64,000 nt of DNA from Brassica napus (taxonomy: Eukaryota > Streptophyta > Magnoliopsida > Brassicales > Brassicaceae). The stretch spans positions 4,856,024 through 4,920,023 of the forward strand of contig NC_063438.1 in NCBI RefSeq assembly GCF_020379485.1, in the 5' to 3' direction. Below are positions 34,739 through 46,176 of this stretch, one piece after another; the first letter of the stretch is position 1, and every line of letters starts with the position of its first letter. Below the pieces are notes generated by a model. That model made no database searches, was not told the origin of the DNA, and worked only from the letters and a program-made list of their open reading frames with translations. Both the position numbers and the translations under genes were made by a program.

Positions 34739-35519
34739 ATACTAGTCCGAAACGCACTCTGATTTACGTAAACTTAAAAAACGCTCCGACGTATATACTT
34801 GAAATTCAAGTTCGGTATGATATTCACAAGTACATTTTACAACTAGCAAGCACGTGCACGACCCACACGTGGTTGGACATAACTTTTATGTATTCTGGCA
34901 TAAAAGTATCATACACGTAACGCTATCAGTATACGTACATTGACATTGCAACGTCTAGACGTTAATCATCTAACTAACAAAAATCATTCGTAAACCAACC
35001 TTAGTACGTAAGTTTTTGGATTCAATTTACTAATCGGAAGAAGATACAAATATACGTTTGATTTTCTACACACTAGCACAAATGACTAAAAGATGAAAGC
35101 AGGTGAATTTTTTTACATCCTAAAATAAAAGTGTTTAAATTTCTATAACGTAATCTTTATATAGTATATAGTATTATAAAATCTCAACTAAATTGATTAT
35201 AGCTAAGATGAAATGTCAAAAACAAAAGTCATAAGATGTTGGGTTAAAAAAAGTGACATAACGACTGTGTGTTGGTGTTTCATAGAATATTAATAGGGGT
35301 TATTTGTGAAATAACCAAGAAAATAAACAAAATTAGTTTTTTGGAAATAGAGTAGAAAGAGATAGGAAGATAAAAGGGGAGAGAGAGTGTATTTTTGGTT
35401 GTTTAGTTAATTTTGTTTTTTTTCTTAGTTACTGAATGCAATTTCCCATATTAATATGTTGGTGTTCTAAATGACTACACATATCCTTTTAACTAAGCTT
35501 TTTTTGTCATTTCTTTTAA

Positions 35520-37036
35520 TCCCACTATATAAAATTTAATAATTTTGAGGCTTCTTAGGAGTACCACATGGGCAAAAAAATTAAGAACCAACCAATCTGC
35601 CATGTTATCCCGGACTGGGCTTGAAAGACCAACCTTCGCAACCCATTATTACTAAATTTCGAGCCCATTTACACAATTCTCAACATTCCATTTTAACAGC
35701 TCATTTTTACTCAGATACTAAAGGTCCTAAGGGCATCTTCATCCCTACTCTATTTTTTTTCTCTAAAATGGAGTAAAAGTGAATATGGAGTAAGAAATGC
35801 TCCAACCAAAGTCCATATCTCACTCCATAATGAAATTTACTCCATAAATGGAGTAATCTATTTTTTTGTTTGTTCATCACTCCATTATGGAGTGAAAAAT
35901 GAAGTAGGGTTAAAGCAATTTTACTCCATTTTCACTTTTACTCCATTTTAGAAGACAAAATGGAGTTATACATTGGAGATGCTCTAACCCATTATTACTC
36001 ATATACTAAAGACCCTAAAACATAATCCCTAACCCATTAATACTAAAAGTCCTAAAACATATAATTCTCTAAAAACTAAAAATCACTCATCCTCACCCTA
36101 ACCCTAATCACCGGCTCCATCTCATCGTGATTCTCTTCCTCTTCATCTCATCTTCAACTTAAATATTATCATTTTTGAATGAAAACATTATTATTATTGA
36201 AATATTAATTATTTATCCAAAACTCTAATAAACAAAATATACAAGTTGTTAATGCACTCTATTGTTTGCAAAGAAGCTTTTCATATTATTTTCCTTTTTC
36301 ATTTAATGCACAAATACAAATGTAGATTTTCCTTTTATCTAGAAGATATTTTTTAATTTAACATACCAATTATGAACAGTTTGATCATGTTTATCATAAA
36401 TTTGGTTTTATATATATATATTTAGTTTTAATATATTCTACATTATTTACATCTTATTAGTTTTAAACTATACAAAAAACATATATTAATTGCATATTTT
36501 AAAACTTACTTTATATTTTAAAACGATTAAAGTCACAATGACCAATTATTCTCCAACACCACCAAAAACTCGAAAAACTCTATACAACCAAAATTTTATT
36601 TTCATATATTATTAAATTTTATTTGTTTATAATATGTTTTAATTTTCAGGAAAACTATCACTCACAACCACACCAGGTTCGCACTTTTACTTTGGCAACG
36701 ACATAGATATCATACAACGCTTTCAAAAGAGGAATAAACTGCTATCCTAAGCCTGATGGCATACCTCCACATGGGATCAAACCACAAGACGGAAACCGAC
36801 ACCAGTCAACTGTTTTAAAATTTACACTTCAATGCAAACAACCATATATTTTTCAAACTTACTATTGTTTAGAAAACATAAACTGATCATCGCATCGCAT
36901 TCAAACAAAAACTCTATGGTTAATTCTATAACGAACAAAATTTAACTTCCAATATCTGATATTTAAAACTACAAAAATATAAAAAATTACTTTAATAAAA
37001 CATATTATCCGCGCGAAGCGCGGACCCCGGCTCTAG
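35520..37036 (+). mobile_element. non-autonomous Helitron, 1.5 kb
   Basis: The 5-prime end is A/TCCCACTATATAAAATTT at 35520 and shares its opening with the Helitron at 56032 (including the CCACATGGGCAAAA block). The 3-prime end has the hairpin CCGCGCGAAGCGCGG (about 37009-37023), then CTAG at 37033-37036 followed by T. There is no transposase; a 254-bp MITE is nested inside. Confidence 0.85.
35731..35984. mobile_element. Tourist-like MITE nested in the Helitron
   Basis: The ends GGGCATCTTCATCC and complement GAGCATCTCCAATG are flanked by TAA on both sides (35728-35730 and 35985-35987). The interior has repeated ACTCCATTTT / AAAATGGAGT arms, so it can fold back over most of its length. Confidence 0.8.
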
Positions 37037-37639
37037 TTCATCTAACTACACCAAATAGAACGTTCTTATTAGCATAACCTATTTAGCAATAACAAGAGAA
37101 TGATTGCATGTATTCATCTTCTTATTTTTTTGGTGGTGAGTGGCAACACCACCACCACGCATCACCTGACACGTTGTTAAAGAAAATAGAAAACCGCTAA
37201 AAAGGAGAAAAAAAAACAGATATCAAAGATCAATTCTTATTTCTGGAAAGCAAACCTTTATGGATTTTTTTCTTAAGATCCGACATATAACTTCAACCTT
37301 TTCAAGATCTTCACCATCATTCTTGATCGCAGGTCAGTATTTTCTTCTTGGTTTTCGATTGCATCTCATAGGTCAGATTCTTACATTCATGTTAATCTGC
37401 ATCAATTTGTCAGAATGTCCAAAATCTAACACATTGTATAAGGACGTATATATCCTTAATGTCCTTTCTTGTATTATCTTTCTCATTAAAAACGTATTAC
37501 AAATGGTTTGATTATTGTATCTAGATTATGATTCATGTGTATGTTATACATCTCTTCTTGTGGTTACATGTCAAGTATTTGTAATTATTGTCTTGTTTTG
37601 TAGATTAATGGCTGATTAAAAGGATCATTACACCTAAAC
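37037..37639 (+). other. upstream region and 5-prime leader of the CBS-PB1 gene
   Basis: No coding sequence supported. A likely 5-prime-UTR intron runs from the donor at about 37332 (cag/gtcagt) to the acceptor near 37603 (ttttgtag), leaving a short second leader exon before the ATG at 37640. Confidence 0.5.
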
Positions 37640-39220
37640 ATGACTTCATCTGGGAGGAGAAGCATAAGACGAGGCTCATCAGCCTCCAAGAAACCGGTTC
37701 TCCACACCCAAGAAAGCGGAAACAGTAGCTTTAACGAAACCACCTCCCCTAAACCCGGTTCACCTCTCCCTGAACCGGTCTCCGACATCGAAAGAACCGT
37801 CAAGAAGCTACGCCTATCCAAAGCCCTCACCATCCCCGAGGGAACAACCGTCTTCGACGCATGTCGAAGAATGGCCTCCCGCCGCGTCGACGCTGTCCTC
37901 CTTACCGACACAAGCGCTCTCCTCTCGGGCATCGTCACCGACAAGGACATAGCAACAAGAGTGATTGCAGAAGGGCTAAGACCAGAACACACTCTAGTCT
38001 CCAAAGTCATGACAAGAAACCCTATCTTCGTAACGTCAGACTCCCTCGCCATCCAAGCTCTCGAGAAAATGGTCCAAGGCAAGTTCAGACACTTACCAGT
38101 AGTAGAAAACGGCGAAGTCATAGCTATTCTAGACATAACAAAATGTCTCTACGACGCAATCTCACGCATGGAGAAATCAGCAGATCAAGGAAGCGCTTTA
38201 GCTGCTGCTTATCCATTCATCGAAACGTTGAGAGACCACATGTTCAAGCCAGCCTTATCCACAATCATCACAGAACACTCAAAAGTAGCACTCGCCTCCC
38301 CCTCGGATCCCGTCTTCGTAGCTTCGAAAAAAATGCGTGACCTAAAAGTTAACTCAGTGATCATTGCCGTGGGGAACAAGATACTCGGCATACTAACGTC
38401 AAAAGACATTTTAATGAGAGTCGTGGCGCAGAATCTCTCCCCTGAGCTAACGCTCGTAGAGAAAGTCATGACGCCAAACCCCGAATGCGCATCCATGGAG
38501 ACAACGATCGTCGACGCGTTGCACATCATGCACGACGGTAAGTTTCTACACCTTCCGGTTCTAGACAAAGAGGGATACGCAGCGGCTTGCGTCGACGTGT
38601 TGCAGATAACCCACGCGGCTATCTCCACCGTTGAGAATAGTTCGGGAGCTGTTAACGATATGATGCAAAAGTTTTGGGACTCGGCTCTCACGTTGGAGCA
38701 GCATCCACCTGAGGATTACGAGACGCATAGCGATGTGTCGGCGACGTTGTTGAACTCGGAGGGAGGAGGAGGAGGGAAGTTACAGTCTCAAGGGAGTAGC
38801 GTGATGAGTTTGTTTGCGTTTAAGTTTGAAGATCGTAAAGGGAGAGTGCATAGGTTTAACGCGACGGGGGAGAGCTTTGAGGAGGTGGTGAGTGGTGTGA
38901 TGGAAGGGTGTGATGAGGTTGTTGGTTCAGTGGGGGTTCAGATAATGTATGAAGATGATGAAGGTGATAGGGTTTTGATAAGTGGGGATAGTGATGTTGT
39001 TGCTGCTGTTGGTTTTGCTAGGTCTTTGGGGAGAAAGGTTTTGAGGTTGCATTTGGATTTTGCTGAGACGGTGTGTGTTGAGATGGTTAGAGATTTGTCT
39101 GAGGGGAGTTGTGGTGGTGTAGGTAGGGGTTTGGTTTGTTGGAGGAGTGGTGTTGTGGCTGGGGTTATTGTCTTGACGAGTATAGGTTTTTTTGTTTTCT
39201 TGAAACGTTCCAAGAAGTGA
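37640..39220 (+). CDS. CBS-PB1 membrane-anchored protein (At2g36500-like)
   Basis: Single-exon coding region of 526 residues. Four CBS modules fall in two pairs: about 55-112 and 121-180 (VMTRNPIFVTSD.., KFRHLPVVENGEVIAILDIT), then about 218-280 and 287-348 (VMTPNPECASMETT.., KFLHLPVLDKEGY). A PB1 domain follows at about 392-478 (FAFKFEDRKGRVHRF, VQIMYEDDEGDRVLISGDSD), and a C-terminal hydrophobic anchor lies at about 501-520 (GVVAGVIVLTSIGFFVFL) with basic residues after it. CBS pairs bind adenosine-type ligands and PB1 domains mediate protein pairing; the plant CBS-PB1 group has no firmly assigned reaction. Length and domain order are normal for the family. It lies between the TE gap above ROS1 and a tRNA gene. 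Confidence 0.93.
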   Translation: MTSSGRRSIRRGSSASKKPVLHTQESGNSSFNETTSPKPGSPLPEPVSDIERTVKKLRLSKALTIPEGTTVFDACRRMASRRVDAVLLTDTSALLSGIVTDKDIATRVIAEGLRPEHTLVSKVMTRNPIFVTSDSLAIQALEKMVQGKFRHLPVVENGEVIAILDITKCLYDAISRMEKSADQGSALAAAYPFIETLRDHMFKPALSTIITEHSKVALASPSDPVFVASKKMRDLKVNSVIIAVGNKILGILTSKDILMRVVAQNLSPELTLVEKVMTPNPECASMETTIVDALHIMHDGKFLHLPVLDKEGYAAACVDVLQITHAAISTVENSSGAVNDMMQKFWDSALTLEQHPPEDYETHSDVSATLLNSEGGGGGKLQSQGSSVMSLFAFKFEDRKGRVHRFNATGESFEEVVSGVMEGCDEVVGSVGVQIMYEDDEGDRVLISGDSDVVAAVGFARSLGRKVLRLHLDFAETVCVEMVRDLSEGSCGGVGRGLVCWRSGVVAGVIVLTSIGFFVFLKRSKK

Positions 39221-39424
39221 TATGTTACAGCTAATTATTCTTTTTGAATTTATAAAACTTGTTCCTTGATAAAAAGTTAAAAACACATGATAGGTTTTCA
39301 ATTACAAAACTTGTTTTTTTTATCAACTACCTCCATATATTAAATTAAGTTTGGACCATAGGCTCTAATTCTGTAGAATGGTGTTCAATGCTTACATGAA
39401 AAATAAAATGAAGGAGTTAAACAA

Positions 39425-39507
39425 TGCAGGCTGTGGGGTTCGAACCCACGCGCACTTATGTGCAGAAGAACTTAAGTCTTCCCCCTTAACCACTCGGGTA
39501 AACCTGC
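39425..39507 (-). tRNA. tRNA-Leu (UAA)
   Basis: Read on the minus strand, the 83-base gene has acceptor GCAGGTT pairing with AGCCTGC, a D-loop CCGAGTGGTTAAGG, anticodon arm GAAGACTTAAGTTCTTC with TAA in the loop, a long variable arm (type II), and the T-arm GTGGGTTCGAACCCCAC. The discriminator is A. These features fit leucine. CCA is not encoded, as expected in a nuclear gene. No intron. Confidence 0.93.
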
Positions 39508-39605
39508 AATTGCTAACAGATCATTTATGTTATTTATAAAGGTAGTACATGATACAATCTCACATTCAAGTTCAAGAATCTGTTGATAAGGTTTACTTCA
39601 GCTCT

Positions 39606-39646
39606 CTCTCTGTCTCTGTCTCTGTCTCTGTCTCTGTCTCTGTCTC
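39606..39646 (+). repeat. (TCTCTG)n microsatellite
   Basis: About six to seven copies of the hexamer TCTCTG form a pyrimidine-rich run just before the first exon of the PTPMT-like fragment. Confidence 0.9.
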
Positions 39647-39668
39647 TAATTATATCTTTGCAATGCAG

Positions 39669-40077
39669 GTGCAACACAAACACCTGACACCTCAAGAAGC
39701 ATATGCCTACGTGAAGTCAATCAGGCCTAGAGTGAAATTAGCCACCGCTCAATGGAAGGTAATCAACAGGTCATTTTCTTTGTTCTTCTTCATCCTCTGA
39801 TTCTTAAATGTGTCTGCAGGCCGTTCTTGAGTACTACTATTTAATGGTGCTAAAGACTCAGAGTTCCTTAACTGATGCAACTTCAGCTTTGATCCCAAGA
39901 AATTTAGAGAGCTATGATGATGACTCAAAGAGGTCAATGAATGTTGCTGGTAACGAGTTATGGGTGAAAGGGGTGGGGCAAGCTGCATTGGCGAGGATCT
40001 CGTGCTTGTGGCTTGGCTTGCGTGAGAACCACAAACTTTCCATGAGTGGTATAAGAGTCGACATTTCTCTCTACTAA
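39669..40077 (+). pseudogene. 3-prime fragment of a PTPMT-type dual-specificity phosphatase
   Basis: Two in-frame exons, 39669-39758 (after an atgcag acceptor) and 39820-40077, encode VQHKHLTPQEAYAYVKSIRP and AVLEYYYLMVL, then a C-terminal tail ending SMSGIRVDISLY. The wording matches the C-terminal end of plant PTPMT-like (phosphatidylglycerophosphate phosphatase) proteins such as At2g35680. The catalytic HCxxGxxRS loop and everything N-terminal to it are absent; upstream there is only a microsatellite and a tRNA. The fragment would be enzymatically dead. Its convergent neighbour is the FIS2-like gene, whose Arabidopsis counterpart At2g35670 is, from memory, next to At2g35680. Confidence 0.7.
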
Positions 40078-40447
40078 TGATGATAAATAAATAATGATGC
40101 AGGTGAGGCTGCTGGTGAATATTCCTTTCTCCCCAGTGTGACAAAAGTCAATAAATAAATAAAACTGATCAGATTTGGTATAGAAGAAAGCTAGGGTTTG
40201 TAAATTCTGGAAACATAAACAAAAGACTTTGTTTTGTAATTAAAAACTAACTTGTCCCTCATTAACCTTTGATAAGGAAAAAAACATGAATTAATTCTCC
40301 TTTTCAAGTATCATAATCAGTCTTTGTAGTTTGTAACCCCTTGAGAATAATAAAAAGATTAAACCAAAAGTTTACTTCAACATAATTTGAAAGGAAGGAA
40401 ATGGTATCTGAGTACGGGAATTTTAAAACAGTTTTTGATCTCTCACT
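40078..40447. other. convergent spacer
   Basis: Short AT-rich gap between the 3-prime ends of the phosphatase fragment and the FIS2-like gene; no gene seen. Confidence 0.6.
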
Positions 40448-43119
40448 TCAGAAATGAAGATCTCTGACACACACCATGGCTAATGCTCTCTCTGCTTCTT
40501 GCATCTTCTTCTTTTGTATTCTGGCGCTTTTTCTTGTGCCTTTAGCGGCGGATGCTTTTGCTGCCGCTTTTGCCGCTGCTTCTGCTGCTGCCTCCGCTTC
40601 TTCCAATGCCTCCATTTCTGCTGCTGCCGCCGCTTCTTCTGGGAATTCTTCTTCTAGCTGTGCCTTCTGCAGGATGATACTGCACTTGTCCATGGTCTTG
40701 GGAGATATCAGACCGTATTTTATACACAGCGTATCAATTGCGAACATTCTCCATTGCCTGCTCCGAGGCATCAACAAATATAATAAAAAATTTGGATACT
40801 CCATTTGGGATATCATATGATGAGTTGATAAAAAAAATTATTACCAGGAAAGTTCAGGAGTGATCAGCTCTTTCGCATGATGTTTTACGAACTGTTCACA
40901 TGCCCAAGGAACATGTTTATCCGCGTACACACTGCCCAAAAAGTAATCATGGCATAACAAAAGTGAGTTTAGTGGTGGATCACTCTTTATCTCAAATATT
41001 TATTTAAACATAAGATGAAAGTAGAATCATATTGCCACCTTTGATCATCCATGAATGTGTTCCAAAGCACCATAAATCTCTTCTCATCATCGCTCGCATC
41101 CACCAACCGATCAATCTTCTGTGAAATTTCGAAAAAAGAAGAACACAAAAATGCCTCTGGTGTAAGCTATGCTCTTTCATAACAATTCAATGAAAATTAA
41201 AAAAAAAATACAAAACCAATGAAATACCATGCGTTCTTGAAAATCTTTAAATTCTTTATCATTTTCATTATCGCTGTCCGCAGCAGACAGTACTTCTTCC
41301 AGGGTCATTGGCTTCAAAGTGCAACTTATTTAGTTAGTATAATAAAACAATTAGACAGCATGGTTTCAAGAAAATCAAGAATTTGTAGGAAACTGAACCA
41401 CCTGCAATGTTTTAGAGTGATAGAACTGCCGACTCCTCAGAAGATCGGTTCTGGAAATTAACAATTTATAATAATATTGGTTAGTAAAATCATAAGGATG
41501 AAGATTCTGTAGAAACAAAGTAGCACAAAGAACATTATAACCTTTCGGCCTCGAGCCGCCGTGGATTTAACCTTTTTCTCCCAGTAGCACGAGGCCTCTT
41601 AGCTTTAGAAGACTGACCTATCTCTAGTTGAGTTACTGTCTGAATGTCGCTAGTCTGTCCCGACAAACGAGTTCTTGCTAGGGAGGATGGGATATTATCA
41701 CCGTTCACATGAGGAATTTCATTTGCTTTGTCACGAGGGACATCTTCTGAATACTTCTCGAAAATCTTACAACATTTACGTCCCTTAGGAACACCTCTTT
41801 GGCCTCGCATACGGGATTTCGAGCTGCACGAATTATGGTTTGACTAGCTCTAAGAAGATGATGATGAATCATAGCTAAGAAGTGGAGTAAATAGTTTGAG
41901 ATCTTACCGATAAAAGTAGGTATTAACGCGATTTTGCTCCTCTAAATCATCATTTTGTACCTGTTATATATTTAAAAGAATTCATTATGGTAGAGTTCAT
42001 AATCACGACAAAAATAAATTATTTTCTGAACCCACTTAAAATGTTGCGTAAGTATCAAGTTTCACATATACTAACCCCATTTTTGAATGCATCAGGTTTC
42101 ACGGAGACATCAAACATCGGATGACCATTCTCCGACAGCTAAAACATGCAAAAGTACTTATGATATATCACAAGAAAACTTGAAAAGACTTGAGTGTATG
42201 ATATATCACAATAAGAGCATGAGTGTATCCTAAAATATAACGTACCCGAAAGTTAAAGTCAAATAAGGCATGCGATGACGTCAAATGATGTTTCACGCCC
42301 TGCAGATAGCATGAAATTTTCAGATCCTTATTGTTTAAAATGAAAGATATGATTAGAAAGTTTGGTTCTAGGACCTACCTTGAGGCTTCCACATTTCATT
42401 CGGCAAAATGGGCAAGAAGTCCTTTTCACAACTACATTTTCAAATGTGTGTAGATAATTAATACAATTGTTAGAAAAAAAAAACAGATTCTGAAGCGAAA
42501 CCAAGTAAAGACTCACCTTGGGATCTCAGTATGATGTTGTTACAATTCATGTAGTTGAAAATTGTGATTCCACTTAGATTTGCCCTAAGAAAAATAAAAG
42601 TGTGCCATGAGAAGAGAAGAAGCCATTCATTTTATATAGGAAATAGAAGGGAAAAAGATCTAAAATGCAACAACATAAATTAAGTTTTTTTGCTTGAAAA
42701 TCGATACTTAAAATTTATTCCAAAAAGTTTAGGAAGAGTTCATAAATTCTATGATTGTAATGATAATTTTGGAAAAGAAAACACACATGTGTAACGTTTT
42801 AGAATAGTTTTAAATTAGAACAGTGATAATTAACTAATAACGAAGAAGAGATTCATACATCTTATTTTTCCTCGCCTGTATTTTGTAACTCAAACACCTA
42901 GGAAGGAAACGTGGCTGCATGAAAATAATAAAAGCTTGTAGATGCAATAAAATGGTTCTGACTTCTGAGTTAGAATAAAATTTTAAAGGAAAAATAGAGA
43001 AAGATAATGCACACCTTGTCTTGTGTAAAAGCTTGAAGAATGCCGTACAAGGTAATTGGTTTGCCATATAATGAGATAACTTCCTTATCCTCCTCCGTTA
43101 AGGGCCTAACGCCAGCCAT
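40448..43119 (-). CDS. VEF-family Polycomb (PRC2) subunit, FIS2-like
   Basis: Thirteen coding exons: 43119-43015, 42914-42859, 42584-42517, 42431-42379, 42299-42246, 42138-42076, 41960-41908, 41823-41542, 41450-41402, 41311-41228, 41118-41039, 40931-40845, 40757-40448, all in frame, 447 residues. Domains: an EMF2/VRN2-like N-terminus (RFLPRCLSYKIQARK); a C2H2 finger at Cys83, Cys86, His99, His104; a Ser/Lys-rich spacer with one unit resembling the FIS2 repeat (PHVNGDNIPSS, TSDIQTVTQ); and a VEFS box at about 253-378 (QFYHSKTLQPMTLEEVLS, VPWACEQFV). An Ala/Glu-rich helix and basic tail follow (about 385-425, then KSARIQKKK). VEF proteins are Su(z)12 homologues needed for H3K27 methylation. FIS2 is favoured over VRN2/EMF2 because of the repeat-like unit and the phosphatase neighbour; length alone would fit VRN2. 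Confidence 0.85.
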
Positions 43120-45395
43120 CTGCTTGATTAGTTTGAAACTGTCACGCAAGCTGTTTACCAGCAACAAAGAATCATTAATAAACATAAATAGAGTAAAGAA
43201 TAGTGCTGTGACTGATTTCTATGTTCCCAATTTTTAAACACCTTAGAATTTGTTAAGATAGACGAACCGAGATCTTAAAATCTGATAAACAAACAAGCTA
43301 TTGGTAAACCAAAAAAACAATACGAAATTTTTTATACAAATAATAAAATATATCTATTCTATTAAAATAGAAATCAGGACTTTTTTAAAGGCGGGTCAGA
43401 ATTTTGCTTAAATTAAATACAAAATAATTTTTAAATATTTTGTTTCATACATATATTAATTTGTTTAATAACTAAGTGCAAATACAATAAGATAAATATA
43501 ATAAGAAGCAATAAATATATATATAATGTTTTTAAACAATTGACTAAATACAACATATAAATTATTAAATATTGTATTTGAGATAGTTATATAAATATTT
43601 AAATATATGATTAACTTTAAAAAATGTATACTACTAACAATCTAAAATAAATATCTACGTATATAAAACTGAAAATAAACACCACTCACTTCTCGAGTCG
43701 AGATCTAGTATATTATTAAAACAAAAATACTTTTTATCCACTTACAAATAGTCTATATGTTGGACAACTACATTTATTTAATTTTCTATTATTTCTCCTA
43801 TAATAAACTTATTTATTATTAAATATATACCATATTTAACCTATTATTTTAAAATTTTGAAAATAATATATCTCAAAAATATAATCATAAGTATCTTTTT
43901 GTAAGATTGCATTTTAATAATATCTTTTAATACCATTTTATAAAAAAAAATTAAATATACATTTATTTTAATATTTAATTTCAATAATTAAATTAATAAT
44001 TAATAATATCTATAATTATCAATGAATATTAAATATATTTTTATTTACAGAATAAGAAATAACATTTCTATGATATTTATATGTACATAATTTATATTCG
44101 TAATTAAATTACTACCCCAATTAATAAATATAAAGTAACTTAATCCATCTATTAACTATTTTATAAATTATAAAATTAAAGAATAACATATATTCATGAA
44201 TTTTACAACAACTTTAACTTATTAAAACAAAATATTAGAGTAATATATATAAACCAATAAATAATTTCATACTTTAATATACATATTTAAATTAGAATAT
44301 GAAAAATAATTCAATATATTTATCAAGTATGAGACGAATTGAATGACATATAATTAATTGATATAATAATAAAACAAATTTTGACCAATATAAAAGCTAA
44401 AAATAAATTTGTACTATAATTAAAGATTTAAAATATAAATAAAATTAATACGGGGTGGGTTATGTAGATGAATTATCTTATTTTTATAAAATTATATTAA
44501 TGTAAATTTTAGTTTAATTATCTATACTTTAAAAATAATGTTTTTATAAAATTACATATGTATTCTTATATTCATTAAATAAATTTTTGAATAAAACTTT
44601 ATCTTGCGCTTTTAAAGTGTGTATCAAAATCTATTTTATCGACTGTTTTTTGAACTATCAAAAAGTTATAACGGTCTAACTTAAATTGACCCCACTAATT
44701 ATTATTTTTAATATAACTGTTTTGGTTTAATTAAAATCTATTACTTGCATTTTGATTTAAATTAAACACTAACAGATTTTAGCCATAATCAGTAAAATCT
44801 ATTACCTATTATAAGAAAATGAGCCTAACAATACATATATGCAAATATCGTATGCATTTAGACCGTGATAAAATTTAAATAGAATTGAGATTAATCTTAT
44901 AAATTTATAACTATATGTAAAAACAAAAAACTCTTGTGCATAATATCATATCAATATTTAGATGCATAAATTTGTTTCATGGATTATTCGTTATCAATGA
45001 AAACAGAACAAAAATTATAACACTAAAATTATCTTTAAAATCTGATGTCGTCAACAATTATATGTGGACACGAAGATCATACTATCATCACATAAGATCC
45101 CAATAACCCAAAATATTAAATGGTAATAGTATTTTTGTTGTGTTTTGTAAAACAAAAACAAAAACATAACATGTTTAACGAGGTTATAACCAAGTATAAC
45201 TTTAAATGACATGAAGTACTTGCAAAGTGAGATAATGGAAAAAGAGACATTGTTAAAATTCATACATGTTTATAAATCATTTACTAAACCTAAACATGCA
45301 ATCTGTAATAGATTTTTTCTTTAAATTGACAATTGACAGTAGAATAAAAAATTGTTCATACGGATTTAATCTATGTAGAGATTTGATTTACTTAC
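43120..45395 (-). other. first intron of the FIS2-like gene, 2.2 kb
   Basis: Bounded by a donor at 45395 (CG/GTAAG on the minus strand) and an acceptor at 43151-43153 (AAACAG), with a noncoding exon start at 43150. It is extremely AT-rich, holds a Helitron at 43353-43708 and has no supportable frame of its own. All other introns of this gene are short. Confidence 0.6.
43353..43708 (+). mobile_element. small Helitron in the FIS2-like intron
   Basis: The 5-prime end A/TCTATTCTATTAAAATAG starts at 43353. The 3-prime end has a perfect hairpin TCTCGAGTCGAGA (43691-43703) followed by CTAG at 43705-43708 and then T. It is 356 bp long and non-autonomous. A second TC-type start (TCTAGTATATTATTAAAAC) overlaps its end, suggesting a nested or adjacent element. 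Confidence 0.65.
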
Positions 45396-45518
45396 CGATC
45401 TTGCTACACAGTTAAGAGCAGTTTGTGTTGCACACGAGCGAAAAACTTTGAGATATTCTATTCTCTTCTAAAAAGATTTGGTGCGGCGGATTGTGCATAT
45501 CAATAGATGATATTTATA
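45396..45518 (-). promoter_or_regulatory. FIS2-like promoter TATA box and first noncoding exon
   Basis: TATAAATA on the minus strand (45511-45518) precedes a leader exon that ends at 45396 with a clean GTAAGT donor. Inferred from spacing and splice signals. Confidence 0.5.
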
Positions 45519-46176
45519 AGACATAATAACATTCCTAAACCCTAATCACTAAGTGTTTGGACCATAATTTTATTTTGGCCCAATATAAACCCAATAGAAT
45601 CACAAAGAACAAAGAGTGGCTATGAACTTAAGTTTCCCGAGTTTAGATTTAATTCTAATATATTACAGTTAACTATATTATGATATAAAAAATAAAAATA
45701 TTAGAAAAAATAATTTACATTTAAAAATAACTACAATTTCAACTAAGTAACATGTTCTTAAAAACCAAATAGTCCAAAAACATTGCTTGTGAAAAAGTAA
45801 AAATTAAAATATAAGATATTATCTAAAAAGATATTAATTGAATTGAATATTTGTTATTTTGTTCTGATCTTTGCTTTTGAACTACCAAAAATTGGTCGAA
45901 TATATTAAGAACTAGGATATACAGCTTCAACTTTCGCTATTTTAAGTTTTGTTAGACGACTATCAAATAATATACCTGCACATGTGCTGCATAAAATAGT
46001 CCATGGTGTTTTTTTTCTCACCAATTGTATTTATCTTCCCAACTGGTTAACCCCAATTTTGTATTGCTCAAGTTAAATAAAATTATAATTTTTTTCTGAT
46101 CAACTGTTTTAAAATTTTGCTTTAATACATAAACACTAAAAATCTTCAACGTTAAAGTGAACAATGTAACAAAGAA
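45519..46176. other. spacer upstream of the FIS2-like gene
   Basis: No gene. AT-rich DNA that ends at a Helitron 3-prime terminus. Confidence 0.6.

Larger units (their letters stand above)
31746..35519. other. transposon-derived intergenic region
   Basis: No gene found on either strand over 3.7 kb. It holds a nested Tourist-like MITE pair, an hAT MITE and a micro-insertion (each listed). The rest is unclassified AT-rich DNA. Confidence 0.65.

Noticed and set aside
40476..40820. Plus-strand Ala/Ser-rich frame opposite the FIS2-like last exon
   Set aside because: It is the antisense shadow of the Ala/Glu-rich tail; the minus-strand exon is in frame with the VEFS box.
43704..45300. Second Helitron start (TCTAGTATATTATTAAAAC) overlapping the end of the 43353 element
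   Set aside because: No matching hairpin plus CTAG end could be found downstream; left as a remark only.
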